A stretch of 64,000 nucleotides of DNA from Nageia nagi (GCA_050084985.1 JBITNC010000001.1:39432001-39496000); one strand, 5' to 3'. Shown: positions 1 to 12,440, counted from the first letter of the stretch. The notes: generated by a model from the sequence alone, not told the origin. Program-made: numbers and translations.

Positions 1-349
1 TTTGTTCATAAATATATGATTGAAAATTGTAAGTACAAAGGGGAAGGATTAGGAAATTCTTAGCAAGGGATGCCTTCATTTCATGATAATTCAAAAGTAC
101 AAATGACTAAAAATGTATTGAGAAGTGATAACAATACTAAAAAAGCATTAAGACCTATTTTTTTGTGAAGGAATACAAATTGATTGAATTATTTGATGAT
201 ATTGATAGAGATATATGGATTGATGATACTATTCCTTTATAATTTGATTGCTTTAGTACTAATGGTGATATTTTAGAATACTTGGGGGCATATTTCAAGT
301 TTCATAAGTCTAATGAAAAAGGTAAGTTAGTCATATTCTCAATGAATAT

Positions 350-1380
350 GCATATTTTGGTCAAGAAGTGAATTTTAATGAAGTATTTTAGGTTCAGCCA
401 AAGAATAATGTTACATATGACATACAAGGATTAGAGGAATTTCCCTCTCTATTGCAAAAGAAAGATGATCTTACCTTTCTAACTGAAGAATTGGTGAATG
501 TTAATATTGGAACTACTTATGAGAAAATATTAGTTCAAATTAGAGCAACCCTCCCTATAGCACAACACAAAAAGTACAAAAATAAATTCATTAAACATCA
601 TAAATATTTTTCTTGGTCTTATATAATATGCATAGTTTAGACCCTTCATTTGTTATGCACAATCTCCCACTTAAAAAGGGGCTAAGCCAATCAAGAAAAA
701 ACCAAGAAAAATGCATCCCTCAAAAGCTTTGTTAGTTAATAAAGAAATAGAGAAGCATTTGAATGTTAGATTTATTAGAACAATTTATTATTTTGATTGG
801 ATGGGTAACATTGTTTCTATCATAAAGCCAAAGAGGGAAATAAGGGTTTGCACTAACTTTCAAGTTATTAATAATACTTATCCTAAAGATGATTTTCCAT
901 TGCCCAATATTGATATGATTATGGATATCATATCTGGTCATGATAGATTATCTTTCATTTATGGTTTTTTTGGTTATAATCAAATATTAATCAATCTAGC
1001 TAATCAACATAAGACTACTTTTACCATTCCATGGGTAAATATTTGTTGGAAGGTTACACCTTTTGGATTGAAAAATGCAGGTGCTATTTACCAAAGAGCT
1101 ATGGTTTCAATGTTTCATGAGCACATTCATAAATTAGTTGAAGTATATGTTGATGATATATTGGTGAAATCAAAACAAGGTCAAGATCATTTAGAGATTA
1201 TTGAGGAAGTATTCCAAATTTTTCAAAGGTACAAACTTAGACTTAAACCTTAAAAATGTGCATTTGGTGTTACATATGGAAAGTTACTTGGTTTTATGGT
1301 ATCTAAAAGAGGAATTGAAGTAGATCTCAAAAAAGTTAAAAACATCATTAGCATGCCTCCCCAAAGAATCTAAAGCAATT
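350..1380 (+). pseudogene. Ty3/gypsy reverse transcriptase (element I)
   Basis: Copies retrotransposon RNA into DNA. The leader before RT is readable in pieces (about 600-710: a DPSFV..HNLP..KGAKP-like stretch), followed by an open stretch at 711-1253. Visible RT blocks are GNIVSIIKPK, CTNFQVIN, DDFPLPNID, a degenerate GYNQI, PFGLKNAGAIYQRAM, and the catalytic YVDD at 1146-1157. The finger and palm blocks are all in order, so the fold is clear. The frame ends at a TAA (1251-1253) that interrupts the usual continuation into the RNase H connection, which resumes at about 1255 with CAFGVTYGKLLGF. The D, Y and DD residues survive although the copy is broken. Confidence 0.9.
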
Positions 1381-1850
1381 AAGGAGTCTCCAAGGAGAGA
1401 ATAATTTATTAAGAAGGTTCATTTCCCAACTTGGAGATATGCATAGAACTTTCACACATCTATTGAAAAAAGATGTTAAATTTGTATGGGATGGAAAATG
1501 TAAAAAATATTTATAGGATATTAAATACTATTTGCTCAATCCTCCTATCCAAGTGCCTATGAATTTTTCAAAACCTTCCTATTTGTATATATAAGCTACA
1601 TTATATGCCTTGGGGGTAATGTTATGTCAAAAGGATGAAGAAAATAAAGAAAGAGCCATCTATTACCTTAGCAAAACTCTTATTGATTATGAAGCTAGTA
1701 TACACCTATGAAAAAAAACTATTATGGTATTGTATTTGCTACTAAAAAATTGAGACATTATCTATTGTACTACACTATATTTGTTGTTAGCCTTATTAAT
1801 GAATTGAAATATCTTATAAAAAAGTAACATTTATCAGGTAGGGTGGAAAA
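1381..1850 (+). pseudogene. gypsy-type RNase H (element I)
   Basis: Degrades the RNA strand of RNA:DNA hybrids during reverse transcription. Recognisable pieces are a PSYLYI...ALGVMLCQKDEENKERAIYYLSK stretch (about 1575-1675), then a YE motif and an HYLLYY-like stretch near 1750. It follows RT directly, as in all Ty3/gypsy elements. Several stops and at least one frame change occur, so no ORF remains. The assignment rests on order and on the block around the position where the family has its first catalytic acid. Confidence 0.7.
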
Positions 1851-2139
1851 ATGGCTAATGTTTTTATAGGAGTTCGATATCAATATAGTAAAATAAAAGT
1901 CTATAAAATGGCAAGCCATTTCAAATTTGATAGCTAGGTTCCCTCATAATGATGAAACACTTGTCCATGAGGAATTTCCATATGAATATGAGAATTATCC
2001 ATGACATCAATAGTATGTAGACTTATCGAAAGGATACAATGACATGATTTTGATGAGATGTTGATACCTAATGAATATGTGTACCTCATAAAAGATGAAC
2101 CCACCATTTGAATGTTGTAATTTGCCAAATCTAAATGTT

Positions 2140-2520
2140 TGTACAAAGTAGGGGCATATATTGTTTTGGTTTCTCCTATGAATGAGGTAATTCCTATGGC
2201 TTACAAACTTGTTTTTTAATGTACAAATGATACGGTAGAGTATGATGCATTGATATTAGGTTTGAAAGTAGCTATCACATTGAGAATAAAAGATTTAGAA
2301 ATTTATGGTGATTCACAACTTATCATTAACCAAGTACATTATTTTTTGATAAAAAATATGTAAAATTGAGGTAAAATAAGGTATTGGCTAATGATTTACT
2401 TGATTTGTGTAATAAATATACTATTTAGAATATCCCATGAACTAATAATAGGTATGTAGATGCCATGGAAAGTGTAGCTTCTCTTGCACCAATCAAAATT
2501 GAGGATGAAGAGACTATCTT
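2140..2520 (+). pseudogene. second, archaeal-type RNase H (element I)
   Basis: A domain extra to standard gypsy pol. Readable pieces are GAYIVLVSPMNEVIP (about 2150-2195), then [18 protein letters not shown] (about 2220-2275) and a DSQLIINQV block (about 2311-2337), which are the conserved E-containing and DS blocks of plant Tat aRNH. It sits between the first RNase H and integrase, the usual Tat position. This contrasts with element III, where the same domain lies before RT. Stops occur at TTTTTAA near 2218 and just after 2350. Confidence 0.75.
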
Positions 2521-2789
2521 AAAAATTTGTAAGATTAATACTCCCTAATATATTGAAGATATGCATAAAATTTAGACTTATTTTATTTTTGAGGAAAATT
2601 ATTTTCAGAATTGGTATTTAGACATTTACAATTATTTGAAAAATAAAAAAATTCTTGCTGACTATGATACAAATGAAAAGGTCATATTGAAAAGGATTAA
2701 TATTAAATATGTATTAGGGAAGTATTGTTTAAAAGGTCTTTTGATGGTGCTTTATTGAGATGTCTAACATAACATGAGATAGCTACAAT

Positions 2790-3850
2790 AATAGAATAGG
2801 CTCATTATGGTTTTTGTGGAGGTCATTTTCATTTAAAGGCATTATATACTAAGCCTTTATGCATTGGTTATTATTGGCCCACAATGGAAGAAGAATGTAA
2901 AAATCATGTAAAGACTTATTTATAATGTCAAAAGCATGCTAATATAGAAAAACAACCCACTTAAGAGTTAAATTCAATTATCTCACCATGGTCATTTGAT
3001 AACTAGGGCATAGATTTGATTGGGCTTATTAATCCTCCCTCAAGGGAAGGTCAAAAATTTGCAATTACATACATAGAGTTCACTACAAAATGGGTTGAAG
3101 TTATCCCTATGAAATTAGTCACTTAAGATAAGATTATTGAATTTCTAGTTGAAAATATCATTACAAGATTTGGTGTGCCACAAAGGTTGACTATGGAAAA
3201 TGGGCCTAACTTTAAAGGCAAATACATGAAAGTATTTTGTAAAAAATTTCATATTGTGCAAACATTTTCTTCCCTTTATTATCCTCAAGGTAATGGTCAA
3301 GCTAAATCTACTAACAAGACTATTAAGAGTATTTTGTCAAAGACTTGGGATATATATAAAAGAGATTGGCATGAGCAACTATCATATACATCATGGGCAT
3401 ACAGGATATGTATCAAAATAGCCACTAGGGCAACACCATTCTCATTGGTATATGGAGATGAAGTTATGGTATCATTGAAGTTAGAACTCTCCTCCTTAAA
3501 GATTTCATTACAAGGAGATATAATAGATGAAGATGCAAGAAAAGCCAGGTTGTAGAAATTAGAGTCATTGGATGAGAAGAAATTGAGAGCAATCAAACAT
3601 TAGAAGGTATATCATGCAAACTAGAAATAGCATTTGGAAATAATATCAAGGTAAAAGAATTCAAAGTGGAAGACAAGTGCTAAAAGAGAATATCAATAAG
3701 ATAGCTACAAATGATGAAGTTAAAGGGAAATTTGAACCAAATTGGTTAGGTTAATATGTTGAAGTGGAAGAAATAATATTAGAAGCCTACATACTCTCCT
3801 CCATGTATGGAAAATAACCACTAAATACCTTCAATTCCACCCATCTCAAA
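2790..3850 (+). pseudogene. Ty3/gypsy integrase (element I)
   Basis: Inserts the cDNA into host DNA. The zinc-binding region is readable at about 2805-2945 (HYGFCGGHF..., YYWPTMEEEC, and a damaged CxxC as CQKH). The core follows with GIDLIGLINPP, TKWVEVIPM, then ITRFGVP and a degenerate DNGPNF-type block (about 3195-3215, first acid changed). The third block is readable as YYPQGNGQAKSTNKTI with the glutamate replaced. One open stretch covers 3175-3555. The C-terminal tail after 3630 carries the KFEPNWLG.YVVE-like domain. With key acids altered and stops present, it is inactive. Confidence 0.88.
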
Positions 3851-3860
3851 TGCTTCTTTA

Positions 3861-4794
3861 TGTAAATACAGTGGCTCTGTACCTTGGAAAATATCAAAAA
3901 TCTTGCATAAGTACTTGTATCATAGATTTTCATTTTTAGTTTTTCATTTTATTGTATTATTTTCATGCATTTGATGGCATGTATTACTATCTATGCATCA
4001 CTAACTACATGGAATTCAAAAATAAATATGATGAAAGTATAATGTGTACGAACCATGGATATAAAATGCAAGGTTGTCGATGGCTAATGATACAACTAAT
4101 GAGAGTTCATTCACTTAAAAGATAAATTGACAATGCAACCATAAGTAAGGTGTTGAAATTAGTTCATCTCCAATGGATGATGCAACTTGTTGTGTATCCA
4201 CATAATTTTTACTTTAAACCATACAAAGAATAATATCTTTGTCTTAAAGACATAAAATGTATGACCATTAATGGCCAATGATATGGCTAGTGAGAGTTCT
4301 CTCACTCAAAAGATAAACTAGTGTTGTATCCATAAGTAGATTATGGAAATTGACTCATACCCTATAGACAAAGCAACTCATTATGTATCCAAACCATTTT
4401 CATGTAGGGTATAGCTAACACCTTTCTGTAGGTATCTACATCACTAAGAAGAGAAAATAATGCAAAAAAAATCATACCATTAATGATGTGCCCACTATTC
4501 CTACACCATCAATGGCATGTCATTTCCAATAAAGTGACCTATTCTATCTCAAGGTATGGATGTGAGAGCATTAGTTTCCTAAGTAGTAGACATGATAAAA
4601 TGACTAGATCCATAGTTGACTAGTGTAATGGGCAAAAACAACATTTTTCATTTTAGAGATTTGATATGGAACCATAAAACTACCTTCTAGCAAAGTTCCT
4701 TCTAGGGTCAAGCTATCACAAGGGGAAAAGAGACATAGTTATTTAGATTTTTATCTTGGTTGCACCATTAAAGGAGTTTTCTTAGGGAAACCAA
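3861..4794 (+). repeat. Noncoding 3' region of element I with two ~200-bp tandem copies
   Basis: No coding capacity. Two diverged copies of a unit of about 200 bp lie at about 4075-4210 and 4272-4400. Each contains a version of ATGGCTAATGATACAACTAA, then GAGAGTTC..TCACT, AAAAGATAAA and ATCCATAAGTA. The rest (3861-4070, 4400-4794) shows nothing I recognise. Confidence 0.6.
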
Positions 4795-5580
4795 TACAAA
4801 AGGGGGAAGTAAAGGACCCTCACCATTAGCAACATCACCAATTAGTAGTGTAACAAAGAATTAAAAGTTCTCAAAAATTTTCTTCTATACTTATTCTTTG
4901 TACATGTTATTTCATTGATTCAATCACACCTCCAAATATGGTAAAAATGTAGATGCCTACAGATAAATTATTATTTACTAAATAATTATTTTATAGCATC
5001 AATGATAATTATTGTAAAAAGGGGGTAAAATATACCCAAGGTAATGTAATAAATGTAATGAACCATTGAGCAATATAAAAGGTGTCAAATATCAAGAAAG
5101 ACACCTCAAACCATGTCATGTGCAATGATGTCAAGAATCAGAGAAGACCATGATGTTGCTATAAAGACACTTCAAAGGAAACACAAAAAACATCATTCAA
5201 GGACATTAGAAATGCCAAGAGAAACTTAAATAATACAAAATTGCTCTATCCTACTAATAATGATGTTTTGTAATACCACATCTACATAGATCTATTAAAC
5301 CCTTCATGTTGATTTCATATATCTTTTATTCCATTCATCAATCTACTTAATTCATGTAGCTAGTGGCATGCTATCTTTAGGCCATTGGTGGCATGCATAT
5401 TTATGAATGCACCATCGTGATTGATGAATGGCTTCCTTTATTCCATGTTTATGTAATTATGATGAAGGTAAATTATTTATCATTATTCATTTTATGCCAT
5501 ATTTTTGATACATGCTTCAATAATATATTATAGATAAATAGTCCATGAATTTATCATTTATGCATTATTCTGTGTCTACA
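4795..5580 (+). other. Possible PPT and 3' LTR of element I
   Basis: A purine run AAAAGGGGGAAG (about 4797-4808) is followed by TAAAGGACCCTCACC, where many LTRs have TGTAAAGGACCC. A TATA-like CAATATAAAAGG lies near 5070 and a TCTACA end near 5575-5580. The order and distance after integrase fit a 3' LTR. However, no partner LTR is in the window and the first base pair is not TG, so this is a guess from position. Confidence 0.3.
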
Positions 5581-6419
5581 CTTCCCATAAAATATTAGGA
5601 AATCAATTATATATTGAGGTCATCCATAGAACCTTCATGGTCATCTCCCATGCCTTGCCATGTTTTATTTTCATTTACCTAGAAAAACTTAGTTATGTCT
5701 CTTCTAACAACTTTTCCCACATATCTATTTGACACTTTTTCCAACCTATCATCATTTGTTTTTGTTCAAACCCTTCAAAGAGGTCAAATTGGTGATAAAG
5801 AGGCCATATGTAGAGCCATATCATATCTATTATGTCAATAATATAAACATAATGTCACTTTAAAATTTTCCTTTAATACTATTTTTATTATTTAAGTCCA
5901 TTTTTTCTTTAAAAAATCCCTTGAACACAGACCTAACCATACCTCAGTTTTAGGTTTTTAAAGTATAAATTTTTGTTCATACTTATTTTTGTGATCCATT
6001 AAATAAAAACTAGATCCTACAATTCCTTAAAAATATCAATGCCCATGTTGGGTTCCATATATATATATATAAGTCTCTTATTGCAAAAATTTAGGTCATC
6101 TCATTTATAAATAATCCATAATAATACACAATTAAGTGATACATTATCTTAACACTTAACAATTTAAAATAAAAAAAATATCTTAAACAATTAAGTCATA
6201 ACCATTCCATAATACATTTGAAACATAAGTAATAACATATCTCTAGTATATAATAAAAAATAGGTGATACATTGTCTTTCCAAATAAATACAACCATTTG
6301 TCCAACCAAATCCACATTAGTTCCATATGCTAACACCACTAGTGGTACCATAATAAATCTTAGCACTCCTAAAGCTCTTATACCTAAAGACAATCCTACT
6401 CAAACTAGGCCTTTTTAAC
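5581..6419. other. Unassigned AT-rich DNA
   Basis: No gene or known element end is seen. It holds a short (AT) run at about 6058-6072. From about 6190 on, the minus strand may contain the 3' flank of PMD copy 1. Confidence 0.5.
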
Positions 6420-8230
6420 CTAGTTTGTTCTTCTAGTGCTACAAATTAATCTTAAAGGTATCCCTTCTCATTGATCAAGTCTTCTATCTTCTTATTATGC
6501 TCTATAACCCATTCAATCATGCCTAGAAAGTTTTTATTTTAAAAAGCCTTATGTATCTTCCATAACATCTCCATAGTCTACTCTAAAGCTACCAAAATGA
6601 CCTTGAAACCATCAATCTCCTCATTCTTGGTAGAAAACTCTCCTTTAGGCTAGCTAATACATCCTCATCCTGTTGTCTCACTAACTTCTTCAAGCCTAGG
6701 TCCAATTTTATTTGATCTACAAAATTAAAATAAAACATACATGTTAGTCATTATTTTACATAAGTACTAACTTATAGGTACATAAAGCAACATACTTACT
6801 CAGTTCATTCTCAAGTTGTTGTTAGGTTTCGTAATGGGAATCCTAATAGGCATATCCCATCCACCTTGCTCCTCCTACTATGGTGGATCCTTCATTTACA
6901 TATCTTGTTCTCCCTCATCATCACCTTCCTCTTCCTCTTCTTCATTAGCCTCACCCTCCTCTTCCTTCACCAAATACTCCAAACCATATAAGTTGAGTTG
7001 ATGATTGCTCTAGCCCACCATGTAAAGTATGCCTAGTCAAAAGAAGGCTCATCAGGTGCCTGAACTCCCTCCTCATTAGAATCACTCCTAACCCATGGTT
7101 TAGGGAGGATAATAGTCCTTTTCCCACTAAGGATGTGTCTTAAAAAGGTTAGGGTCATGTGCCCTATATCTCCTAGTCTGCACTACAAAATTGCATTTTG
7201 GAGGAATACCTTGCCTCTTGAAAACTTTTCTCCTCACCCTCTCTATTCTATAAGGCTCCATAAAAGTCTTTCTAGTATGAAGGTAACATGGAGTGTGTTC
7301 CCAATCCAAATCACCTCTAGTTCATTTTTCCACTATGGGAAGCCCATGTAGGGTCTATAGATAACATCCCTACAAAACCAAAGCCATATGTTAGTATTCT
7401 TTATAACCAATAAATAAAACCAAAAACTAAATCCTATTATTAAGTTACTTACCATCCATAAAACACCTTCTGGTATGCCTCTATGGTATTATGAACCCAT
7501 GTGATCTTTCCCATCCATGCCCATTGATACTAAGTGGCATGATAAAGAGCTAAAATGTGCATAGGAATCTCTTTAGGTTGAACCACTATGACATGCTCAT
7601 AGGTACAACATTAAAGCATGAATGAGTGTGTTACTCTCTTACTTCTCTTTTGCACCATCACAAAATTGTTAAAGTCATTATAAATTTGGGATATGATATA
7701 AGGATCCTAAGCATATTGATGACCTTGAGTTATCTCATACACCACACATATTAGTACAAGTGAGAAAATCTCATGATTCTTATCTAGATAGGTGATACTA
7801 TTGATGCATGCAACCATAATCAATCACACTCTCTTGAACCTCTTCATATTACCTCTAAAGGAACAATGAAGGAAGGCACCCTTATTTCCCTCATGATACT
7901 CCTCTAGTCTATTAATCCACTTTGTATAATCCTTGCATTATGCATCCATCATTCCCTCATAGAAAATGGGATTCCCTTTTATTTGAACCTATAGGATTCT
8001 ATGTATGTCCTTTGAAATAATAGTAATCTACTCAATAGGAAGGTGAAAGGTGTTGGTCCTCTCATACCACATCTCCATCAAGGTTGTAAGTAACTCCTTC
8101 CACTCAAACATATGAAGCATGAAGGTAGTATCCCATACCAACATGCCTTAATACCCTAGCCGCATCCTTTATGAGCTTGACCCTCCACATTGTTCATTTT
8201 TTCTAGCTATGAAAATGGGCTTGAGTTCCA
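6420..8230 (-). pseudogene. Plant mobile domain (PMD/MAIN-like) gene, copy 1, decayed
   Basis: Read on the minus strand, the domain starts near 8160 with LLTTLMEMW.ERTNTFHLPIE (about 8090-8030), the PMD signature in which a family member has ERW.P.TNTFHLP. Downstream it has ERVRRKVFKRQGIPP (about 7245-7200). A Glu-rich acidic stretch (6995-6905) comes next, then a splice donor GTAAGTATG at 6799 and an acceptor TTTTGTAG ending 6717 (83-nt intron). The last exon could form a coiled coil. The same order and the same intron position occur in copies at 54873-57161 and 60230-62493. Many stops: inactive. PMD proteins occur both as host genes and inside MULE and Ty3/gypsy elements; here it probably belongs to a Tat-like element, perhaps element I, but that link is inference. 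Confidence 0.65.
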
Positions 8231-9112
8231 TCAAGAATTGGTGAAAGGTATGTATTAGTCATTTTTGAAAATTAGTTCAATTCCCAATGCAAAATTTTTA
8301 TTTCAATATTTTTAGCACATAATAAAAATAACCACAACTGGACAAACATCTCCCTCATCCAAAAAACACTCTACCACACTAGTATTAGTGCTCACATTAG
8401 TGCCTACATTGGGCCTTGTATGACAACTTTTTTCAAACTTTTATGGCAAGATTCTTCCACCCCTAGAAATTTATAAAGCTATATTTTCATATCTAAAAGC
8501 TACTTCTAACAACAAATTCATGGTTGTCTTAGGGTGTCTACACAACTCTCCTATTTCCTACCCTATCTTGTAAATTACATTGAAAAATCATAATATGGCT
8601 CTAGAAACTCATCACATGTGTGGAAACCTTGTTATGTTAAAGTAAATAAGCTTGATGATTATCTTGATCAATAATCTTCATCCTATAAGAAAATAATGGA
8701 TCAATACTCTTTCCAAAAATACCAAAATTAACCTAAGTTAATCCTATTCACATACAAAACTAATTACCATGTAATGCAATCCACCCAAAGCACTAAGATC
8801 TTTGCTAATAGGATCACCACACTCCTCTTGGACTATAGCTCATATTGTAAATAGTGAAAATTCAAAATAAACCATAACTTGGCATATTTAAATCCAAATT
8901 AGCATATAATTAATGAGGAAAGTGCTAATTGATAGCCACCTCATGCCCCCATCCTTTCCAAACCATGAATTTCTACCTTATCATGGAAAACAAGCTCATT
9001 GCCATGTAATTTTATGATCAAATTCATTATGTACCTCATTATCCATGCTAACATTAGCACTCACATTGGTCATTAGTGCATGTACTATCATTCTTTAACA
9101 TTTACATTCATA
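8231..9112. other. Unassigned DNA left of the copia insertion
   Basis: No ORF or repeat of note. It may hold the 5' end of PMD copy 1 (first exon not located). It is continuous with 16854 onward once the copia element and one target-site copy are removed. Confidence 0.5.
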
Positions 9113-9117
9113 CCTTG
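9113..9117. repeat. Target-site duplication, left copy (CCTTG)
   Basis: CCTTG directly precedes the left LTR and is repeated at 16849-16853 directly after the right LTR. Five bases is the usual copia duplication length. Confidence 0.9.
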
Positions 9118-9600
9118 TGAAGGATTTAGACTAGATCTAAACTAATCCTCAAGGACCAAGACTAGGAAACTCAATCATACACAAGATAACACCATTCACA
9201 CAAGATAACACAAGTGTAATGTGGTTCCTCCCTCCTTGGGAGTACATCCACAACTAGTATCTCAATTCTCAAGTATGCCCCTCTTACAACTATTCTCTTC
9301 CTCTCCTACACAACTAGTAGAGTAATCTTACTCCAAAAACTTAGTTATGTTACAAGAGGAGAGGCCCTCTATTTATAGCTTGAGAGCACCTCCCTAACCT
9401 CCCTTTAACCCAAGGGTAAGGTTAGGGTTACAATAAATGTATCACCTAACTTTAACCTACCAACTAACCACTTGGTAAAGTCAAAGTCTACATATTAAAG
9501 AATTCAATTAATCCCTTAAGGTATCTACATATCCTTTAAGTGATTAATTGAATTTACAAGGAGTTTAGATATTCACAATATTTCATTACAAATTCTAACA
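9118..9600 (-). repeat. Copia 3' LTR
   Basis: On the minus strand it begins TGTTAGAATTTG and ends CCTTCA. A TATAAATAG promoter box lies at about 9378-9370. Length equals that of the 5' LTR at 16366-16848; the five differences include four C/T or G/A changes of the deamination type. Confidence 0.95.
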
Positions 9601-9614
9601 CTCCCCCTTAATGC
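9601..9614 (-). promoter_or_regulatory. Polypurine tract of the copia element
   Basis: GCATTAAGGGGGAG on the minus strand, ending exactly at the LTR start. It primes plus-strand DNA synthesis and fixes the element's orientation. Confidence 0.9.
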
Positions 9615-10086
9615 AATATTGGGATAGAGCGTAGAAGAGAGAAGAGAGAGAGTAAGAGAGAGTTCTCGTCCATAGAGATACAAGTGGAGATGAGAAAATT
9701 TACATATTTGAGAATCTTTTTGAGAACTAGTTTGAGACTCACTACATTACCATTTGAAAAAAATGGTTTACAATACAATCATTAACCACAACTGGTTTCA
9801 CTGTACATAGTAGTCGATAAACTTTAAGCTGACATGTGAGTCTCCATGAGCTTGCTTACACAAGGTGAGTAACCTACATTTCTGAAGAAGATCCTGCATG
9901 CTACAAGCAACTCATGAATAAAATCAGTTATATGCATCATATATTCAAATAAGAGAATCCAATAATGCCATCTTATGAATAACTGATCAATGGTGCACTA
10001 TAAGTCATCACAGAGATGCCAAGCCATCACTCATAGTCACTTGTTGTATATAGACATGTGTTGATTTTTAATAGAGCATAAAAATT
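9615..10086 (-). other. Copia 3' noncoding region
   Basis: Between the PPT and a tandem array; no ORF. A purine-rich GAAGAGAGAAGAGAGAGAG-like patch lies near 9630-9670 (+ strand reading). Confidence 0.6.
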
Positions 10087-10378
10087 GTACAACAAGTTTC
10101 TCACGTAGAGCAAACTCACCACGGAGGTATAGAATGTACAATAAGTTCCTCACGTAGAGCGAACTTACCATGGAGGTATATTAATTATATGCTCAAAAAT
10201 TGTACAACAAGTTTCTCATGCAGAGTAAACTTACCACGGAGGTATAAAATGTACAACAAGTTTGTCATGCAGAGCAAACTTACCATGGAGGTATAAAATA
10301 ATCAACACTCTATAACAACAATTGTACAACAAGTTTGTCATGCAGAGTAAACTTACCATGGAGGTATAGAATGTACAA
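10087..10378 (-). repeat. Tandem array, 49-bp unit, five copies
   Basis: Copies start at 10087, 10136, 10202, 10251 and 10324. Each reads GTACAACAAGTT(T/C)..TCA followed by GTAGAG or GCAGAG, then CAAACT.ACCA.GGAGGTAT. Two head-to-tail pairs spaced 49 bp are separated by AT-rich spacers that bring the step to 66 and 73 bp. It lies between the end of pol and the PPT. Confidence 0.85.
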
Positions 10379-10697
10379 TCAAAAAAGGCCTATTAGAGGT
10401 GAAGTTGTCATCACTAACAAAAGTTCAAACTTCACTCCCCCTTGAGGGTAACTTCACCAACCAGAGAGAATCCCTAAGCTTGCAGAACTGAGCTTCAAGA
10501 AGGGGCTTGGTGAATAAATTAGTGGAGTTTTTAGTATATGGAAAATACTGTAAGTGTATGATGTCATCTAGAACCTTCTCCCTGATAAAATGGGCTTGGA
10601 TTTCTACATGTTTGGTTCTCTGATGGAACATAGGATTCTTAGCCAAAGAGATAGCTGATTGATTATCTAAAGAAATAAGAGATGGGCCATTTTGCTT
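10379..10697 (-). pseudogene. Copia RNase H C-terminal end, correct strand; left arm of inverted repeat
   Basis: On the minus strand this encodes the end of copia pol: IKHVEIQ-type RTKHVEIQAHFIREKV, then the NSTNLFTKPL ending. It is the strand expected for this element and is followed by the 3' noncoding region. The same 320-bp stretch recurs inverted at 12164-12490, differing at roughly 5% of positions (14 in about 262 compared by eye). The inner edge is TTTTGCTTC at about 10689-10697, after which the inverted block begins. Confidence 0.85.
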
Positions 10698-12440
10698 CTA
10701 GGGATGTCAAGTTCAATGAACTTCTTGAGGATACAACCTCTCATACCGAGGTGTTTGATACAGATGATTCTTCACCTACACCTAACTGGTTGGATGATCA
10801 TGTAGGGAAGTCACCACAAGAGCAAAATTCTCTAGCTCAGAGAATTACAAGGAGTATGACCTTGAATAAATCCTTATTTGCCAAAATTGATAATATGAAT
10901 GAGCCATCAACATTCAAAGAAGATTCCAAGCAAGAATGTTGGATGGAAGCTATGAAAGTTGAGTATGAGGTGCTCATGAAAAATGAAACTTGGGATTTGG
11001 TTCCTTATCCCAATGAGAAAAATGTGATTGGGAATAAATGGATATACAAGGTCAAGTACAATTCTGATGGAAAAATTGAAAAATACAAAGCAAGGTTAGT
11101 GGCCAAAGGATTCACTCAGAAATATGGTATTGATTATGAGGAAACCTTTGCTCCTATGGCCAAGATGCCTACTATCAGAATAATCCTTGCTCTTTCTGTA
11201 GCTCAAGGAGGGAAAGCTTTTCAACTTGATGTCAAGAGTGCATTTCTCAATGGTGACTTGGATGTAGAAATCTACATGAATCAACCAGAAGGATTTATTC
11301 TATATAGAAAAAAATCTCTTGTGTGCAAGCTAAAGAAGTCTTTGTATGGACTTAAGCAAGCACCTAGAGCATGGTACAAGAAAATTTTAGGATTCTTTGC
11401 AAATATTGGTTTTTCCAAGTGCTTCTCTGACTCAGATCTCTATGTACTCAATCAAGGAAAAGGGTCTTAATTCTCTTTTATGTGGATGATCTTCTCATAA
11501 CTAGCAATAATATTGAAATCATCCAAGAGTGCATCTCCAAACTGAAGGCAACATTTGAAATGATTGATCTAGGTCTATTGCATTACTATCTTAGGATGCA
11601 AGTATACCAACATAAAGATTGTACTTATCTTAGTCAATCTAAGTATATATCAAACATCTTGCAAAAGTTTGGAATGGAAGAGTGTAAATATGCTGCAATA
11701 CCTATTTCTCCTAGAATCATTGTATCACTGAGCTTAGATTCTCAGTTGGCTGATGCTACAGCTTATAGGTAATTGATAGGTAGTCTTCTATATCTAACTA
11801 TCTCTCGACCTGATATTACCTTTGTAGTGAATCTGATGGCACAATTCATGCAAAAACCATATGTTGAACACCTTAATGCTATTAAGCAAATCTTGAGGCA
11901 TGTGGTAGGGATAAAGGATCTTGCTCTTAAGTATTCCAAAGTGCCCTTGATTGTTCTCTCTGGGTTCTCAGATTCTGATTATGGGGGAGATAGAGATGAT
12001 AGAAAATCAACCTTTGCATATGTGTTTAGCATTGGTTTAGGTGCTATCTCTTGGGCTTCCAAGAAGCAACCTACTGTGACTCTTTCTACCACCAAAGCCT
12101 AATATCAAGCCATGTCTATTGCCACCCAAGATGCTATTTGGCTTAGGCATCTTCTGAATGAAATTGGGTATAAGCAAAATGGCCCATCTCTTATTTCTTC
12201 AGATAATCAATCAGCTATCTCTTTGGCTAAGAATCTTGTGTTCCATCAGAGAATCAAACATGTGGAAATCCAAGCCCATTTTATCAGGGAGAAGGTTCTA
12301 GATGACATCATACACTTACAGTATTATCCATCTACTAAAAACTCCACTGATTTATTCACCAAGCCCCTTCCTAAAGCTTAGTTCTGCAAGCTTAGGGATT
12401 CTCTTGGGTTGGTGAAGTTGCCCTCAAGGGGGAGTGAAGT
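10698..12440 (+). pseudogene. Copia reverse transcriptase-RNase H, inverted within its element
   Basis: Reads on the + strand, opposite to its host element. It starts at the end of integrase (SRDVKFNE), then RT: W.EAMK.EYE.L..N.TWDLVP, NKWIYKVK, KARLVAKGFTQ, FAPMAK, FQLDVKSAFLNGDL, VCKLKKSLYGLKQAPRAWY. A frame change near 11468 precedes the YVDDLL catalytic block (about 11478-11495). RNase H continues with SDSDYGGDRDDRKST, a stop near 12102, then the FTKPLP end at about 12357-12374. Apart from one frameshift and two stops it is well kept, much better than the gypsy relics around it. Protease and most of integrase are missing. Confidence 0.95.

Larger units (their letters stand above)
1..3860 (+). 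mobile_element. Element I: Ty3/gypsy Tat-like retrotransposon pol, 5' cut by window edge
   Basis: A decayed + strand polyprotein with domains in the order RT, gypsy RNase H, second RNase H, integrase, integrase C-terminal tail. A second, archaeal-type RNase H between the first RNase H and integrase is the hallmark of the plant Tat lineage. gag and protease would lie before base 1. Stops and frameshifts occur throughout, so the copy is dead. No 5' LTR is in the window; a possible 3' end is annotated separately at 4795-5580. Confidence 0.85.
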
